A program made the translations under genes and the position numbers. Of a DNA stretch of 64,000 nucleotides, positions 44,990-56,044 are shown piece by piece; within the stretch, counting starts at the first letter, position 1, and each line of letters begins with the position of its first letter. The DNA lies in contig JASPKZ010008350.1 of NCBI GenBank assembly GCA_030220185.1, positions 186,001 to 250,000 of the forward strand, read 5' to 3'. The notes under the pieces were generated by a model. That model was not told the origin of the DNA, made no database searches, and saw only the letters and a list, made by a program, of their open reading frames with translations. Source of the stretch: Diploptera punctata (Eukaryota > Arthropoda > Insecta > Blattodea > Blaberidae).

Positions 44990-45130
44990 AATATTCTCTA
45001 TCTGATAATGTAAGAGAATTTCACTAGGTACCCAGCAATATGATAGTTCATATTTGTAATTAACACATGTGGATGTGAGGCCAGCAACCGGCTGGTAAGC
45101 CTGTCCTCTCATCGAATTGTTTTTTATTCT
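44990..45130 (+). repeat. SINE-J 3' fragment
   Basis: gtaattaacacatgtggatg, tgaggccagcaaccggctgg and taagcctgtcctctcatcg. Confidence 0.6.
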
Positions 45131-45424
45131 GTAACGTGTCATTATGTTTACATGTTATGTCGAAAGAAGCTTCACTAGTAATTTCATAAGAATTCAGCTT
45201 TTTATGTGGATTTATTTTGTTTGCTGTCCAAGAGGATGTATCCGGCTGTTTTATTCAAGAATTTCATTCACAGATGTCGTGAGCCTTTCGTCTTGAATGC
45301 TTATAAACCAGGCTTCGCTCTATTAACAGAATGTGGGCCTTGCTAATGTTTTGTAGGTTATTTCCTATTGTGTTCTTGGACCTGGTAATAACATACCACT
45401 GCTATACTCCATGGCGCGACAAGC

Positions 45425-45680
45425 CCTTGGCCTAACAGTCGACTGCTGGCCTCACACCCACTTGTCGTCTAGCTAGTATAGGGGTGACATATGATCAGCA
45501 TGTCGAGTATCCCAGCCGTTGTAGGTGGTTTCTCTCAACCTGGTGCCGCTACTTATTGCAGCCTCTTAAATTCCTCATGATACTGAATGGGCACTGGTCC
45601 CTTACTGGCAAATTCCATGAGAATTTTTTTTCCGCCTTGGGGACTCAAACTAGCGCAACTCCCGTAGCTCTGCACCAATA
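45425..45680 (-). repeat. SINE-J copy
   Basis: Reversed modules: cttggcctaacagtcgactg, ctcacacccacttg, gcatgtcgagtatcccagcc, ctctcaacctggtgccgcta, cttggggactcaaactagcg (reversed B box), gtagctctgcaccaa. Confidence 0.7.
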
Positions 45681-45689
45681 TAAATATCT

Positions 45690-46830
45690 CAACTTTGATA
45701 AATAAATATAGTTAAAACACATCAAAATAGCTAATATAACAACATAATGAAAATCAAAAGTGTTGAATTATTTAATAGGATAGAGGCTTATTACACGAAA
45801 TGTACTTCAGATTAAAAACCTGGTGTTCAAATGAGACAGGATCTTAAAATATTATGCCTAATTTTATGACCGGTGTTTGTTACTTTTTTTTGCACATTTT
45901 AAACGCTTTATTATTTTTCCTGCCAAATATTATACCCTTTTAGTTCATTGTATAAGAACAAAAATTACATGATATTGGAAGTCTTCAAATATTACCGATA
46001 GAAATACAGTATATGTTATGTGAATGCGAAAGTATCCATTGTATGTATGTTAGATTCATTGGCTTGCAACTCATGGATTGTTCTGTTGCAAAGAAGCCGA
46101 CAACTGATTGAGAATGCAAGGTTGCATACCACGTTGGGGAAACTGGCGAGGTTTTATTACCTAGAGCCTAATAAATAACCCTACGTGACTTTTTATTCAA
46201 TAAAAGAATAACGAAGTTGCAATAAAAAAAAATTTCACATACAAAAAATAAAATGAACTAAGGGTTATTATTGTTTATACATTTTTTGATAATGAGAATA
46301 TATTTCAGTCTTATAACATAGCTATATATTTTTAAATTACTTCATTATATGAGTTTTACAGCTACTTCATAATGAGGCTATAAAGTATGATAGATTTGAG
46401 TAATATATTTTGTTAGTTAAAAATTAAATATAGAAATATTAGTATGGTAAGGGTGGGAAACGTACAATTTGAATTTAAGATAGTTTATATGATAGAGTGG
46501 GTTGTAAACCAGTTTTTAAATCTGATTAGACAGAGTTGGCAATAAAACGCTAATGAGTATTAAAACTGCAGTGTGTTTCTAGAAAATATTTTTGTAATAA
46601 ACGTCAATTTAAGAAAAGGACTTGAATTTATGTAACCTTATAACCATAAAATGGGATATAGGTTATTTTATTAGAGCACAGCAATAATATTTCAAGATTT
46701 AAAGTTCTACAAAAAAATCATTTAATTAATATACAAAAAACTACTCAACATAATTTGTATGCAGTTTATAATGAATTCTTTTAGGAACTAATTCCTATTT
46801 TTATAAATTTGATAATAAGTACGTATTAAT
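45690..46830. other. No feature recognised
   Basis: AT-rich DNA with no supported features. Confidence 0.4.
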
Positions 46831-46834
46831 GTGT

Positions 46835-46883
46835 TACATGTTTCGATAAAGAAGACGATGGTTTCTCTTGTTTCCATCATCAG
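46835..46883 (-). other. Hammerhead-like core motif, not in a foldback
   Basis: The minus strand reads ctgatga, then tggaaacaagagaaaccatc, gtcttctttatc, gaaacatgta. ctgatga and gaaa match the two conserved strands of the hammerhead core, and acatgt after gaaa is self-complementary, but the intervening stem is irregular. Confidence 0.3.
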
Positions 46884-47000
46884 ACCGAAAAATCTATACA
46901 GTAAAATCCTCTGATTAGTTGATTTCAGTGACATTATTTTGAAGTTGAATTTTCTCAAGTATAAATACTTGTTTAAATGTATTGAAACTTTATTTAGTTA

Positions 47001-47369
47001 ACCTTTATAGGATTCATGATATGTTCCGTTGAGGTATTATTCAAAATTAAAGTGTAAAATTATGGAATATTTACCTAAAAGTTCCGTCTCCTCAACTTTA
47101 TTAGTAAAGTTATTAAATAATCAATTGAGTTGGTGTTTACTTAATGAAAATCCATATTTATTAATTGAATAAAAATAAAACTTAATTTTATTTGATTTTC
47201 ATATTTATTAAGATATAATTCAGTGACAGCTGTTTCGGTACACTGAATTATATCTTAATAAACATGAAAATCAAATAAAACTAAGTTTTATTTTTATTTA
47301 ACTAATAAAATTATTAAGGTTGAGGAGACGGACCTTTTAGGTAAATATTTCATAATTGTATTATTTAAT
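47001..47369 (+). mobile_element. Foldback insertion FB2, 369 bp
   Basis: About 43 single-copy bases (cctttataggattcatgata; gttccgttgaggtattat), then an inverted repeat whose outer arms carry tccgtctcctcaac and gttgaggagacgga and inner arms tttgattttcatattt and its complement, folding at cagtgacagctgtttcggta. TSD tttatttagtta at 46989-47000 and 47370-47381. The outer arm and single-copy end are shared with FB4 (60844). Confidence 0.75.
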
Positions 47370-47529
47370 TTTATTTAGTTACCTATAAAATAATATAGCC
47401 TACTTATCTACATCAACCCTCCATATTCTAGAAATTTTATAACACAGATACTTTGATATTTAAGTTGTATACAAAAATAAAATGTTTTAAAATTGTTTAC
47501 AGGATTATTCAGATGTATTAACTATTATA

Positions 47530-47771
47530 ACGATATTGTAAAAAGAAAAATTAATGTCTGAACCAGCAATCGAACCGTGGACCTCTCGTATTCTGTACGA
47601 GTGTGCAAGACCACTATACCATTCGAGACATGGTACAAACATCAACAATTCTTTCCACATATACAAATCTATAATTCTCGTTTCGTCCGCTGCCAGGTAA
47701 ATGTATGGAATACGAGAGGTCCACAGTTCGATTCCTGGTTCAGACATTTTTTTCTTTTCACAATATCATTA
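47530..47771. repeat. Inverted pair of tRNA-like SINE heads
   Basis: Arms of about 66 bp: left (gtctgaaccagcaatcgaac; tggacctctcgtattc) and right (gaatacgagaggtccaca; ttcgattcctggttcagac) are inverted copies. The left copy on the minus strand shows an A-box-like tggtatagtggtcttgc and B box ggttcgattgctgg. The centre is about 105 bp of unrelated DNA. Confidence 0.65.
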
Positions 47772-47837
47772 TAATATTATAATATAATCAATTATTGAAA
47801 ATGTTAAAAATAACAGTATTGAAAAATGTTAAATGTA

Positions 47838-48698
47838 TTAACTAATTAACCCACTGACACTATCGAACCCGTAAGTTCATGGCTAGGCTACTATCTATAT
47901 CATCTCTCTCCTATGCCAATGTTTTCCAATCATCCTCTGTATAATTTGCCTCCCTCAAACCATGGTTAATGTTATTCTCCCACTTCATTCTTGACCTACG
48001 TACTGGGAGCCTTCCCTCTTGTTTTACTATAAAGACTTTCCATATCCCTATTTCAATCTCCATTTGTACCATTTTTTCTGCCTTTCGCAGTTTATGAGAC
48101 TTAACTGTTATTATCTGGTTTCCCATAAAGATCATGTAGCTCACTGTTACATAGTCTCCTCCATTCGCCTGTCTGTTCATCTCTCTTTGGTCAAACAATT
48201 TTCCTAAGCACTTTGTTCTCAAATACTCGTAATCTATTCTCCTCCCTTAAAGTAAGAGACCATGTTTCGCATTCATATAACCGGAAGAATAACAGTTTTA
48301 TATATTTATTAAATAAATAAAAATAGAACGTAGTTTTATTTGATTTTCATATTTATTATATGATTCAGTGACAGCTGTTTCGGTACACTGTACCTTCTTC
48401 AGACATGTTAACAAATTATAATTATTATAATTAATTTGTTAACATGTCTGAAGAAGGTACAGTGTACCGAAACAGCTGTCAGTGAATCATATAATAAATA
48501 TGAAAATCAAATAAAACTACGTTTTATTTTTATTTAATTAATACAAATATGGATTTTCATCAAGTAAACACCAACTCAATTGATTAGTTTTATATATTTT
48601 CAGTTTAACGTTTTTTGAGAGAAGTTGGGACGACAAAGAGTCCCTGTAAAATATAACATGCATTTGCAGAATTTAACCTATGTTTAATTTCTTTGTGT
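47838..48698 (-). mobile_element. RTE-like LINE R1 fragment carrying foldback FB3
   Basis: The minus-strand ORF 47911-48222 encodes MRTKCLGKLFDQREMNRQAN and RSRMKWENNINHGLREANY. R1 continues to 48307, is interrupted by FB3, and resumes at 48600 (tcagtttaacgttttttgag). The part from 48166 onward is duplicated downstream. Confidence 0.8.
48308..48585 (-). mobile_element. Foldback insertion FB3, 278 bp (first copy)
   Basis: Inverted arms of about 105 bp (taaaaatagaacgtagtttt to catgttaacaaatt, and back) with a short AT loop, then a 46-nt single-copy end (tacaaatatggattttcatc; aacaccaactcaattgatt). TSD agttttatatattt at 48294-48307 and 48586-48599, inside R1. Both arms contain ctgaagaaggtacagtgtac then cgaaacagctgtc. 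Confidence 0.88.
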
Positions 48699-49260
48699 AA
48701 AAATGTTGTAAACAATAACATTTCAATCGGTAATCAAATTGGCATTTGTTAGGAAATTTCAGCAATAAATTTACGCTTCTTAAGATAAAGTTATGATTAT
48801 TATAAATAATAAATCTCAACTTTACACGATTTTTATTTCTCATATTCTTTAAGCAATGGTACTTAATATATTGCATATTTGTTCATCTTTATTGTAGGTT
48901 CAGCACTCCAGGAAGTTTACTGTAAAGTTCCTATAGGCTATTAGGGATACATTAAAGTCCTCATTAAAAGTAAAATGAAAATATGACGTGAATATCCCAA
49001 ATTTAAAATGTTTAAAAATATATGTAAATTGAATTATTATGCGGTTAAATATTTTTGTATAAAATTTCTGTCTCATTAAGTAAAACAAAAAGAAGTTTCT
49101 ATTGTCATGAAGGACCGACGCCTGTCTGTTCATCTCTCTTTGGTCAAACAATTTTCCTAAGCACTTTGTTCTCAAATACTCGTAATCTATTCTCCTCCCT
49201 TAAAGTAAGAGACCATGTTTCGCATTCATATAACCGGAAGAATAACAGTTTTATATATTT

Positions 49261-49538
49261 ATTAATTAAATAAAAATAGAACGTAGTTTTATTTGATTTT
49301 CATATTTATTATATGATTCAGTGACAGCTGTTTCGGTACACTGTACCTTCTTCAGACATGTTAACAAATTATAATTATTATAATTAATTTGTTAACATGT
49401 CTGAAGAAGGTACAGTGTACCGAAACAGCTGTCAGTGAATCATATAATAAATATGAAAATCAAATAAAACTACGTTTTATTTTTATTTAATTAATACAAA
49501 TATGGATTTTCATCAAGTAAACACCAACTCAATTGATT
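49261..49538 (-). mobile_element. Foldback insertion FB3, 278 bp (duplicated copy)
   Basis: Same as 48308-48585, moved 953 bp by the tandem duplication; TSD at 49247-49260 and 49539-49552. Confidence 0.9.
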
Positions 49539-50084
49539 AGTTTTATATATTTTCAGTTTAACGTTTTTGAGAGAAGTTGGGACGACAAAGAGTCCCTGTA
49601 AAATATAACATGCATTTGCAGAATTTAACCTATGTTTAATTTCTTTGTGTAAAAATGTTGTAAACAATAACATTTCAATCGGTAATCAAATTGGCATTTG
49701 TTAGGAAATTTCAGCAATAAATTTACGCTTCTTAAGATAAAGTTATGATTATTATAAATAATAAATCTCAACTTTACACGATTTTTATTTCTCATATTCT
49801 TTAAGCAATGGTACTTAATATATTGCATATTTGTTCATCTTTATTGTAGGTTCAGCACTCCAGGAAGTTTACTGTAAAGTTCCTATAGGCTATTAGGGAT
49901 ACATTAAAGTCCTCATTAAAAATAAAATGAAAATATGACGTGAATTTTTACCCAAATATCCCAAATTTAAAATGTTTAAAAATATATGTAAATTGAAATA
50001 TTATGCGGTTAAATATTTTTGTATAAAATTTCTGTCTCATTAAGTAAAACAAAAAGAAGATTCTATTGTCATGAAGGACCGATA

Positions 50085-50345
50085 AAAAGAAAAACAAAGA
50101 TATAAGAACATAACTTAATATATTTAATCTCTGTGAAAGAATAAAATACTATCATAATGTTTACCTTCAGCACGTATTACGAATGAATGAACAGCGCATA
50201 CCAGGAAGAATGTATAATTATAAACCAAAAGGGAGAAGATTGTTGGGAAGACAATTGAAGGGATGGAAGGACCAATTCGAGCTATAATAAGATCGGAACA
50301 GGCCATTGGGCTTAATCCTTGTTGTTGATGATGATGATGATTGTC
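50085..50345 (+). mobile_element. RTE-like LINE R2, 3' end with (GAT)n tail
   Basis: tacgaatgaatgaacagcgc, gggagaagattgttgggaag and gaagggatggaagg, then gatcggaacaggccattggg and (GAT)n. The RRLLGRQLKGW-type block is the end of an RTE protein. Confidence 0.72.
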
Positions 50346-51505
50346 ATGAACATATTTTCAGTTAGTATCTTACAAACGTGAAAGAAATTTGAAAAATGCT
50401 GTGTCTTCAAAAATAATTACTATGCCAATAAATGGGTGGAATGAAGGACGTGTTTTAGGAAGACAAATAGAGGCTATGTACCTTCCACTACTCATCTCAT
50501 ATAATAAAGTATGCCCGGTGGCTGCAGATCTGAATTTATGCCCTGAGTTAACTCTTTGATATTCAACGCGCATGTTTCTCAGGAAGCAATAAATATTCAT
50601 TAACCACAATTATAGACCCCAAAAGAATGCAGCATTTCAGTGCTATCTTTTTTTTTAATCTTGAGTTTTATAGCATAATGTCATGTTAAAATAAAATGAA
50701 CGTGTACTGCGAACATATTATTATAAATTCATTATAGGATTATATTTAATAACGGCATAAATACCAGATTTGTCTGCACTTGGATGGATAAGTACGCTAT
50801 CTTCTTTGACGATACAACAGAACGTTTCTCTTATAGACATGCCCTTGAATGCCTGTTCAATCCAAGTTATTTTAGATTATTAATTGACTAGAGGGAAGTG
50901 AACTTTAAAATTCCTTAAATCCTCACATAAGAGGCCTATTTTTTTTTAAATAAACGTAGGTTGTCGCTAAACTGGATATTGGATCCATGTAAAAAAAATC
51001 TATGAACATATGCCTATTTTTCCTTATTAATCAATCCCAATAACTTTTTAATGTCTATTTTTCCTCATTAATAAAACCCAATACTTTTTTATATTTTATT
51101 AATCAATAAAGTAATTGTATTCAATTAATGGAATGTTTATTTAAATTGATACAGAGCCTCAAGAGGTTGTAATTCTCACAGCTCTCTTTTGAGAAATTAC
51201 TTTCTGAGTTGTACAGATACTTTTGAAAAAAAAATGAATTTACCTGCCTCGTTAAAGAAAAAGAGAGCGTACTTCTCATTTTTCATCTGTTTCAATATAA
51301 TAAATATTATCTGAAAAAAAACTTAGATTATTATTTAACACTCTTATCTCCCAGTGGTTATACGCCATACTGTGCAAAGCGTGGACAACAAAAGCAGTAG
51401 ACGAAAGTCGTGTTCGTGTCATCGAAATTAATATTAGCACGAGGATATACAGACCAGTATGTGTAAACAATCACAGGATAATAAGATCATAAATAAGTAA
51501 ATTGT
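50346..51505. other. No feature recognised
   Basis: AT-rich; no coding or repeat signal supported. Confidence 0.4.
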
Positions 51506-51509
51506 TGAA

Positions 51510-51785
51510 TTACAAAAAAGAGAGAATTTTGCGAATTCTGTCAAGATGATAAGACTACGATAGCTAGGTCATATAGTACGAATATGAGAAAAACGATTTT
51601 CAAAATTGTTATTAAATGCCTAGATTGATGGATAAAGACAGAGAGGACGGCCAAGGAAAAGCTCGATGGACGATGTCGAGAAGGACATTGCAATAAAAGA
51701 CTGAAGAATTGCAAAATTAAGAATAGGAGAGGACAACGGAAGGCTTACTGTAAGGAAAGCCAAAATTCAGTTTGGACCCTAAAAG
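51510..51785 (+). mobile_element. RTE-like LINE 3' end with (AAT)n tail
   Basis: gcgaattctgtcaagatgat, agacagagaggacggccaag, ctcgatggacgatgtcgag and gacaacggaaggcttactgt, then tttggaccctaaaagaag and AAT repeats. Reads as RRPRKSSMDDVEKDI-type RTE C-terminus with stops. Confidence 0.68.
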
Positions 51786-51822
51786 AAGTAATAATAATAA
51801 AAATAATAATAATAACAACAAA

Positions 51823-51896
<74 letters not shown>
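51786..51896. repeat. (AAT)n microsatellite
   Basis: Impure then pure AAT repeats following the LINE 3' end; likely grown from its tail. Confidence 0.96.
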
Positions 51897-52800
51897 GAGC
51901 GTATTGAGTGATTCGATTATAGGGACATCCATTTTTTATTGTACCTGCATTTCTAAAAGTATAGGCCACTCACGGACATTGAAAGTAATTGGATCTGGCA
52001 TCACTGTAGAAAGAAAGACCAGTGTTTATACAGGCAGGACTGTGTGCCTACATATCATCTATATACCACGTCATTAGTCAGATCGAGGCCACAATGGAGT
52101 GTCGATTATCTTCTCCCTCGTGTCTTTAAACTCAGTGCAAGGTTGCATGATGCAGTGTGAGATAATCTCGATTCACGCAACTCCTCATACCATACAAATT
52201 ATCACTGGATTCAACATGGCAGCTAATCAGTGACCTTGATCTGACTAATGAAAATACGTGGACTATAGGCTACCTTATTTAGTTTAATACAAGTTGTAAA
52301 ATGAAGTAAAAAGCAAAAAAAAAAAAAAAAAAAAAACATACGAATGTGTTGTCATACAGCGAATAGTCAAATTATTAATCCATTTATGTTTGTACACATT
52401 GGTTATAATTTGTCACAAATCTTCCCCAAGAGCTCAATGTTAATAAAAGCAAGCCTCAAGATCGTACGGGAGTTATTTCAGGAAGTATACATATTAACAT
52501 CAATGTTGCCAATGTAGCCTATAAATCACTAGTTTCTTTTTATATTCTGTACACGTTTTAATATCTCTGAGTGCATTAATAAACATTAGTTGTAATAGTA
52601 ATGGCAATAGTAAGAACTAACGCATCACTACGCTAGATAACGTAACTTCAATTATTTTCATGTTTACGCGGTATCTTCCATTCGTCCTAGTTCGCGTTTG
52701 ACTTACTCCCGTTCATCCAAAATCGTAGTCCTATTTGCATTCGATGCTAGGAGACAACAACAATGCGGAATAGTATAGTGAATTCCAGAAATATCGTCGC
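51897..52800. other. No gene; A-run
   Basis: An A-run at 52314-52337. Otherwise no supported feature. Confidence 0.4.
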
Positions 52801-52971
52801 GCTTTCTAGTACAGTAAAAGCTCCTTATTCGCGGGGGATATGTTCTGCAGAAACCGCGAATGTGGAATGGTAATTTATATAGGTATATAGGGGATACGAT
52901 CCAAGGTTCCAGAATCAAATAAAAAATTATCAAAGTAAAATCAATTAATGAGAGATTTTGAACAATTTCTA

Positions 52972-53278
52972 TTAATTATTATTGTCAGGCTTAGGCGAGG
53001 GCTTAAAGAAGCTAGTAATTTTTTCCTGTTTTGCCGCTTTTAAAAGGTCTTTCAATTCAGATTGATATTCAGCTGTGAATTCAGCGATAGAATTCCTTAT
53101 TTTGTCTTTGGATGCCTTGATGAATCGTACAGTTGATTCATTAACATTGAAACAGCGGTGATATAGATGCAAACGACTCGCTAACATGTAACGGTCAAGC
53201 ATTTTTGTATTTTACTTTAAGCGGTAACACTACTTTTTTCCACTTCGGAACTAATTTTTCTTTCCTTTTACTCGACAT
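52972..53278 (-). pseudogene. pogo/Tigger transposase remnant: N-terminal HTH fused to C-terminal PIP-box tail
   Basis: Starts at 53278 with MSSKRKEKLVPKWKKVVLPL, then shifts frame to MLDRYMLASRLHLYHRCFNV, NESTVRFIKASKDKIRNSI and LLKAAKQEKITSFFKPSPKP. NESTVRxIK is the CENP-B/pogo N-terminal HTH signature. QEKITSFF at the C-terminus fits the PCNA-binding PIP box (Qxx-aliphatic-xx-FF), which is documented for pogo transposase. The whole DDE domain between them is missing, an internal-deletion derivative. About 100 residues remain. Not functional as a transposase. Confidence 0.75.
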
Positions 53279-53479
53279 TATAAATTGGCAACAAAGCAGA
53301 AGAGACACGTGTTATCCAATCAAAATTATTGCAACGAATGACAAGTCAAAACAATAAAATACCGATCGTGGCGAGGGCGGCATTTATAACGGACATAGCG
53401 GCGTGTGAAATATGATGGCGGTGGCTTTTCACGACGAAATTTAGGCTTAGTGACAATAAGGTTTGTTTTACTTTGATAT

Positions 53480-54535
53480 TAATTTGTCCATTTGGTTTGA
53501 ATCGATTTTTGTAAAAGCCACCTTGGCACGTGCCTGCAGTAAAAAATTTGCCGATGCGTTAATCTAATATTTAAAAATGTCCGTTTGTTTGTTCGTACTT
53601 TATGCACGGCCATACCGTTGATTCGATTGATGGTTTTTTTTGTAAAATGTTCAGGAGATTCCCGGGATGAACGTAGGCTATAAGAGAGTTGAGGTACTCA
53701 ACTCCTGCACCCTTAAAAACACCATTTGTAGTGAAAACATGTAAAAGTCCCTTTTTTACCCTTAAATGGTTTACGCTGCCTAAACCTTAACAAATACACA
53801 AAATTAATGTACACAGAATTGAGTATCTCAAAAAACTCTACAAAAAAAGTTCGGGACAGCATAAATTTATCTTTTACTGATTACACACAATAGCCACTTT
53901 TATACTTCATAGATGCCAAGTAGATCGGGATAAATATATCACCGGGCAAGCATCCGATTGTCATGGGGCTTTTTGCAAAATCTTCAGGATTTTCCCGGGA
54001 AAGTTACAGGTTATAAGAGTGTTTTAATGCTCAAGCCCTGCACCCTTAAAAAATCAGCTTCTATAGTGGAAAAACGTGAAAAAATGTCGCTTTTTGTCAG
54101 CTTAAATGGCTTACGCTGCCTAAACCATAACAAATACACACAATTATTATATACAGAATTGAATATCTCAAAAAGCTCTACAGAAAAGTCCTGGACAGCA
54201 TATGTTTATCTTTTAAGGATAACTCACAATAACCATTTTTGTCTTTCATTGAAGCCAAGAAGATCGGGATAAGTAGATTCCCGGGCAAGCATAGCAGCGC
54301 ACGGCTGGTATTCTTTAACGGACAACTCAAAATAACGAAATTTATCTTTCAGCTCATTTATGCCAAGTACATTGGAATGCGTAGATTCCCGGGCAACGCC
54401 GGTTAATCAGCACGGGGTATCTAAAAATAATAACGATATACATTTATATTTATTTCTCCTTTTACTTATTCAACTAAATGCAAAAACACATTATTTGTTT
54501 AAGTGTAGCAGCGCACGCCGGGTATTAGCTAGCAA
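53480..54535. repeat. Repeat H: tandem units of about 340 bp with CTAG end
   Basis: ttacgctgcctaaacc recurs at 53771 and 54111 (340 bp apart); ccttaaaaa, cagaattgaatatctcaaaa and tagattcccgggcaa also recur, with a third partial unit to 54400. It ends gcagcgcacgccgggtatta then gctag. The same terminus is found at 770-790, 31608-31632 and, reversed, near 60220-60260. A CTAG 3' end resembles Helitrons (CTRR end), but I see no convincing 3' hairpin, so the class is open. Confidence 0.55.
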
Positions 54536-54889
54536 AGAATAATAAATCCTTCTAATATACCGACTGGATCCGCGAATAAAGAAATTTTTAACCGCAAATA
54601 CAGGAACTGTGTCGCAATTTTTTATCCCGCGAATAATGAAAACGCGATTAAGGGAACCGCTACTTAGGAGCTTTTACTCTATATAGAAAAATATATCGCT
54701 GTGAGATAAATGGACATGTACTTTTCTTCTAGGGCAAATAAGGGATTGTTTATACATTGAAATAAGTAACATTAAGCTCCTGTAATGAAAAGGATTTCCA
54801 GATGTGCAATGACTAACGCTAACTTAGAATCATGTTAGACCTGACGTAAAAAATATTTAAAAAAACATATATTTAGAATAGAGACATCC

Positions 54890-55580
54890 ATGAAGACGAC
54901 TTACAAAAATCTATGCATGCATTAAATGAAATATGTAAATTATATGATCTAAAGATTTTTGTAAGGAAAACGAAGACCATGGCTTTTAGAGGAAGAGATC
55001 CAGTGAGATCCAAAATTATTATAGAAAATCAAAGTATAGAACAGGTGTCTAGTTTCAAATATTTGTTCTGTGATGTTGGCTACAATGTGGAAAGAGATAT
55101 TGACTCCAAAGTAAATAAATTTCAGACGGTGTGTGGAACAATACAGAGAACATTAAAAAATAAAATTAGAAAAGAAACCAAGATAAAAATGTATAATGTT
55201 ATGGCGGTTCCCACAATATTGTATGGATGTGAAACTTGGGCTCCATTGAAAAAACAAAAGGATAGAATACAGACGGCGGAAATGAGGTTCCTAAGACAAG
55301 TAAAAGGATGTAAAAGACTTGATAGAATAAGAAATGAGGATATAAGAGAAGAATTGAAAGTACAGCCTTTATTGGATAAGGTCACGAACTACAGACAGAA
55401 ATGGATTGATCATATGGATGGAATGAGTAAGGAGAGATATCCATTGTTAGCAAGAAATTATCAAGCAAGAGGAAGACGTGATGTTGGAAGACCTAGAAGA
55501 CGTTGGGCTGATACATTATGAAGTCGGAACGGGCAATTGCCTAATCCCTGGAGTGACGATGATGATGATGATGATGATAG
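54890..55580 (+). mobile_element. RTE-like LINE R2, best C-terminal copy (202-codon ORF) with (GAT)n tail
   Basis: The ORF 54913-55521 is uninterrupted: KLYDLKIFVRKTKTMAFRGR, QVSSFKYLFCDVGYNVERDI, PTILYGCETWAPLKKQKDRI, RLDRIRNEDIREELK, then RGRRDVGRPRRRWADTL and a stop. This is the region C-terminal to RT in RTE-type elements; RT itself is missing by 5' truncation. The 3' UTR is very short (gaagtcggaacgggcaattg) and ends in seven GAT units at about 55558-55578. The intact frame implies recent insertion. Confidence 0.85.
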
Positions 55581-55584
55581 AATA

Positions 55585-56040
55585 GAGACTTAAACCATCC
55601 CATATCGGAATCAACATGTGACCTCTAATCTAGATATTCTAGTCCTATTGTGATTTTTCTAGCTGAGTTAAATTTTATGAAAACTCGGATGCATAGCATA
55701 ATCTCCACAAGACGACAATATCTCCTGTATGCTACTAAAACAGTTTTACTACCTTCTCAAATTAAACTTACGCGGAAACAAATGCAATAAGTTTTTGTCA
55801 TAACATTTTATTGCTATTAAGTTTGTGCTGAAGAGGCTTAAATAACGCAAGCTTGTTGTGGTCGTGGGCGGATATTTTGAAACGTGCGTGCTCAGTAAAT
55901 TTGATTTCTGCAGCTGCTGTTTCACCTCCTGCAATCTTATTTACAACCCACGTTTAAATCTGAGTCAACATTTTATGTTCTTCTTAGTAATATATTAGTT
56001 TAGTCTGTACAGTCGTCTTAAATAGCACATACAAATACCA
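55585..56040. other. No feature recognised
   Basis: No supported gene or repeat. Confidence 0.4.
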
Positions 56041-56044
56041 TTAG

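Larger units (their letters stand above)
48166..50082. repeat. Tandem duplication, units of 953 and 964 bp
   Basis: 48166-49118 is followed head-to-tail by 49119-50082 with only a handful of differences (for example ttaaataaataaaa versus ttaattaaataaaa; an extra tttttaccca near 49945). Both units start cgcctgtctgttcatctctc and end atgaaggaccga. Two identical 67-codon ORFs come from it. Each unit holds an R1 piece with a foldback plus unassigned AT-rich DNA. Confidence 0.95.
52812..54679 (-). mobile_element. pogo/Tigger-type transposon carrying a tandem-repeat insertion
   Basis: The left end cagtaaaagctccttattcg and the right end, reading inward, (c)agtaaaagctcctaagtag are TIRs; the right outer G has become C. 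TA at 52810-52811 and 54680-54681. Total 1868 bp, of which about 53480-54535 is an insertion of repeat H. The remaining interior encodes the broken transposase on the minus strand. Confidence 0.78.
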
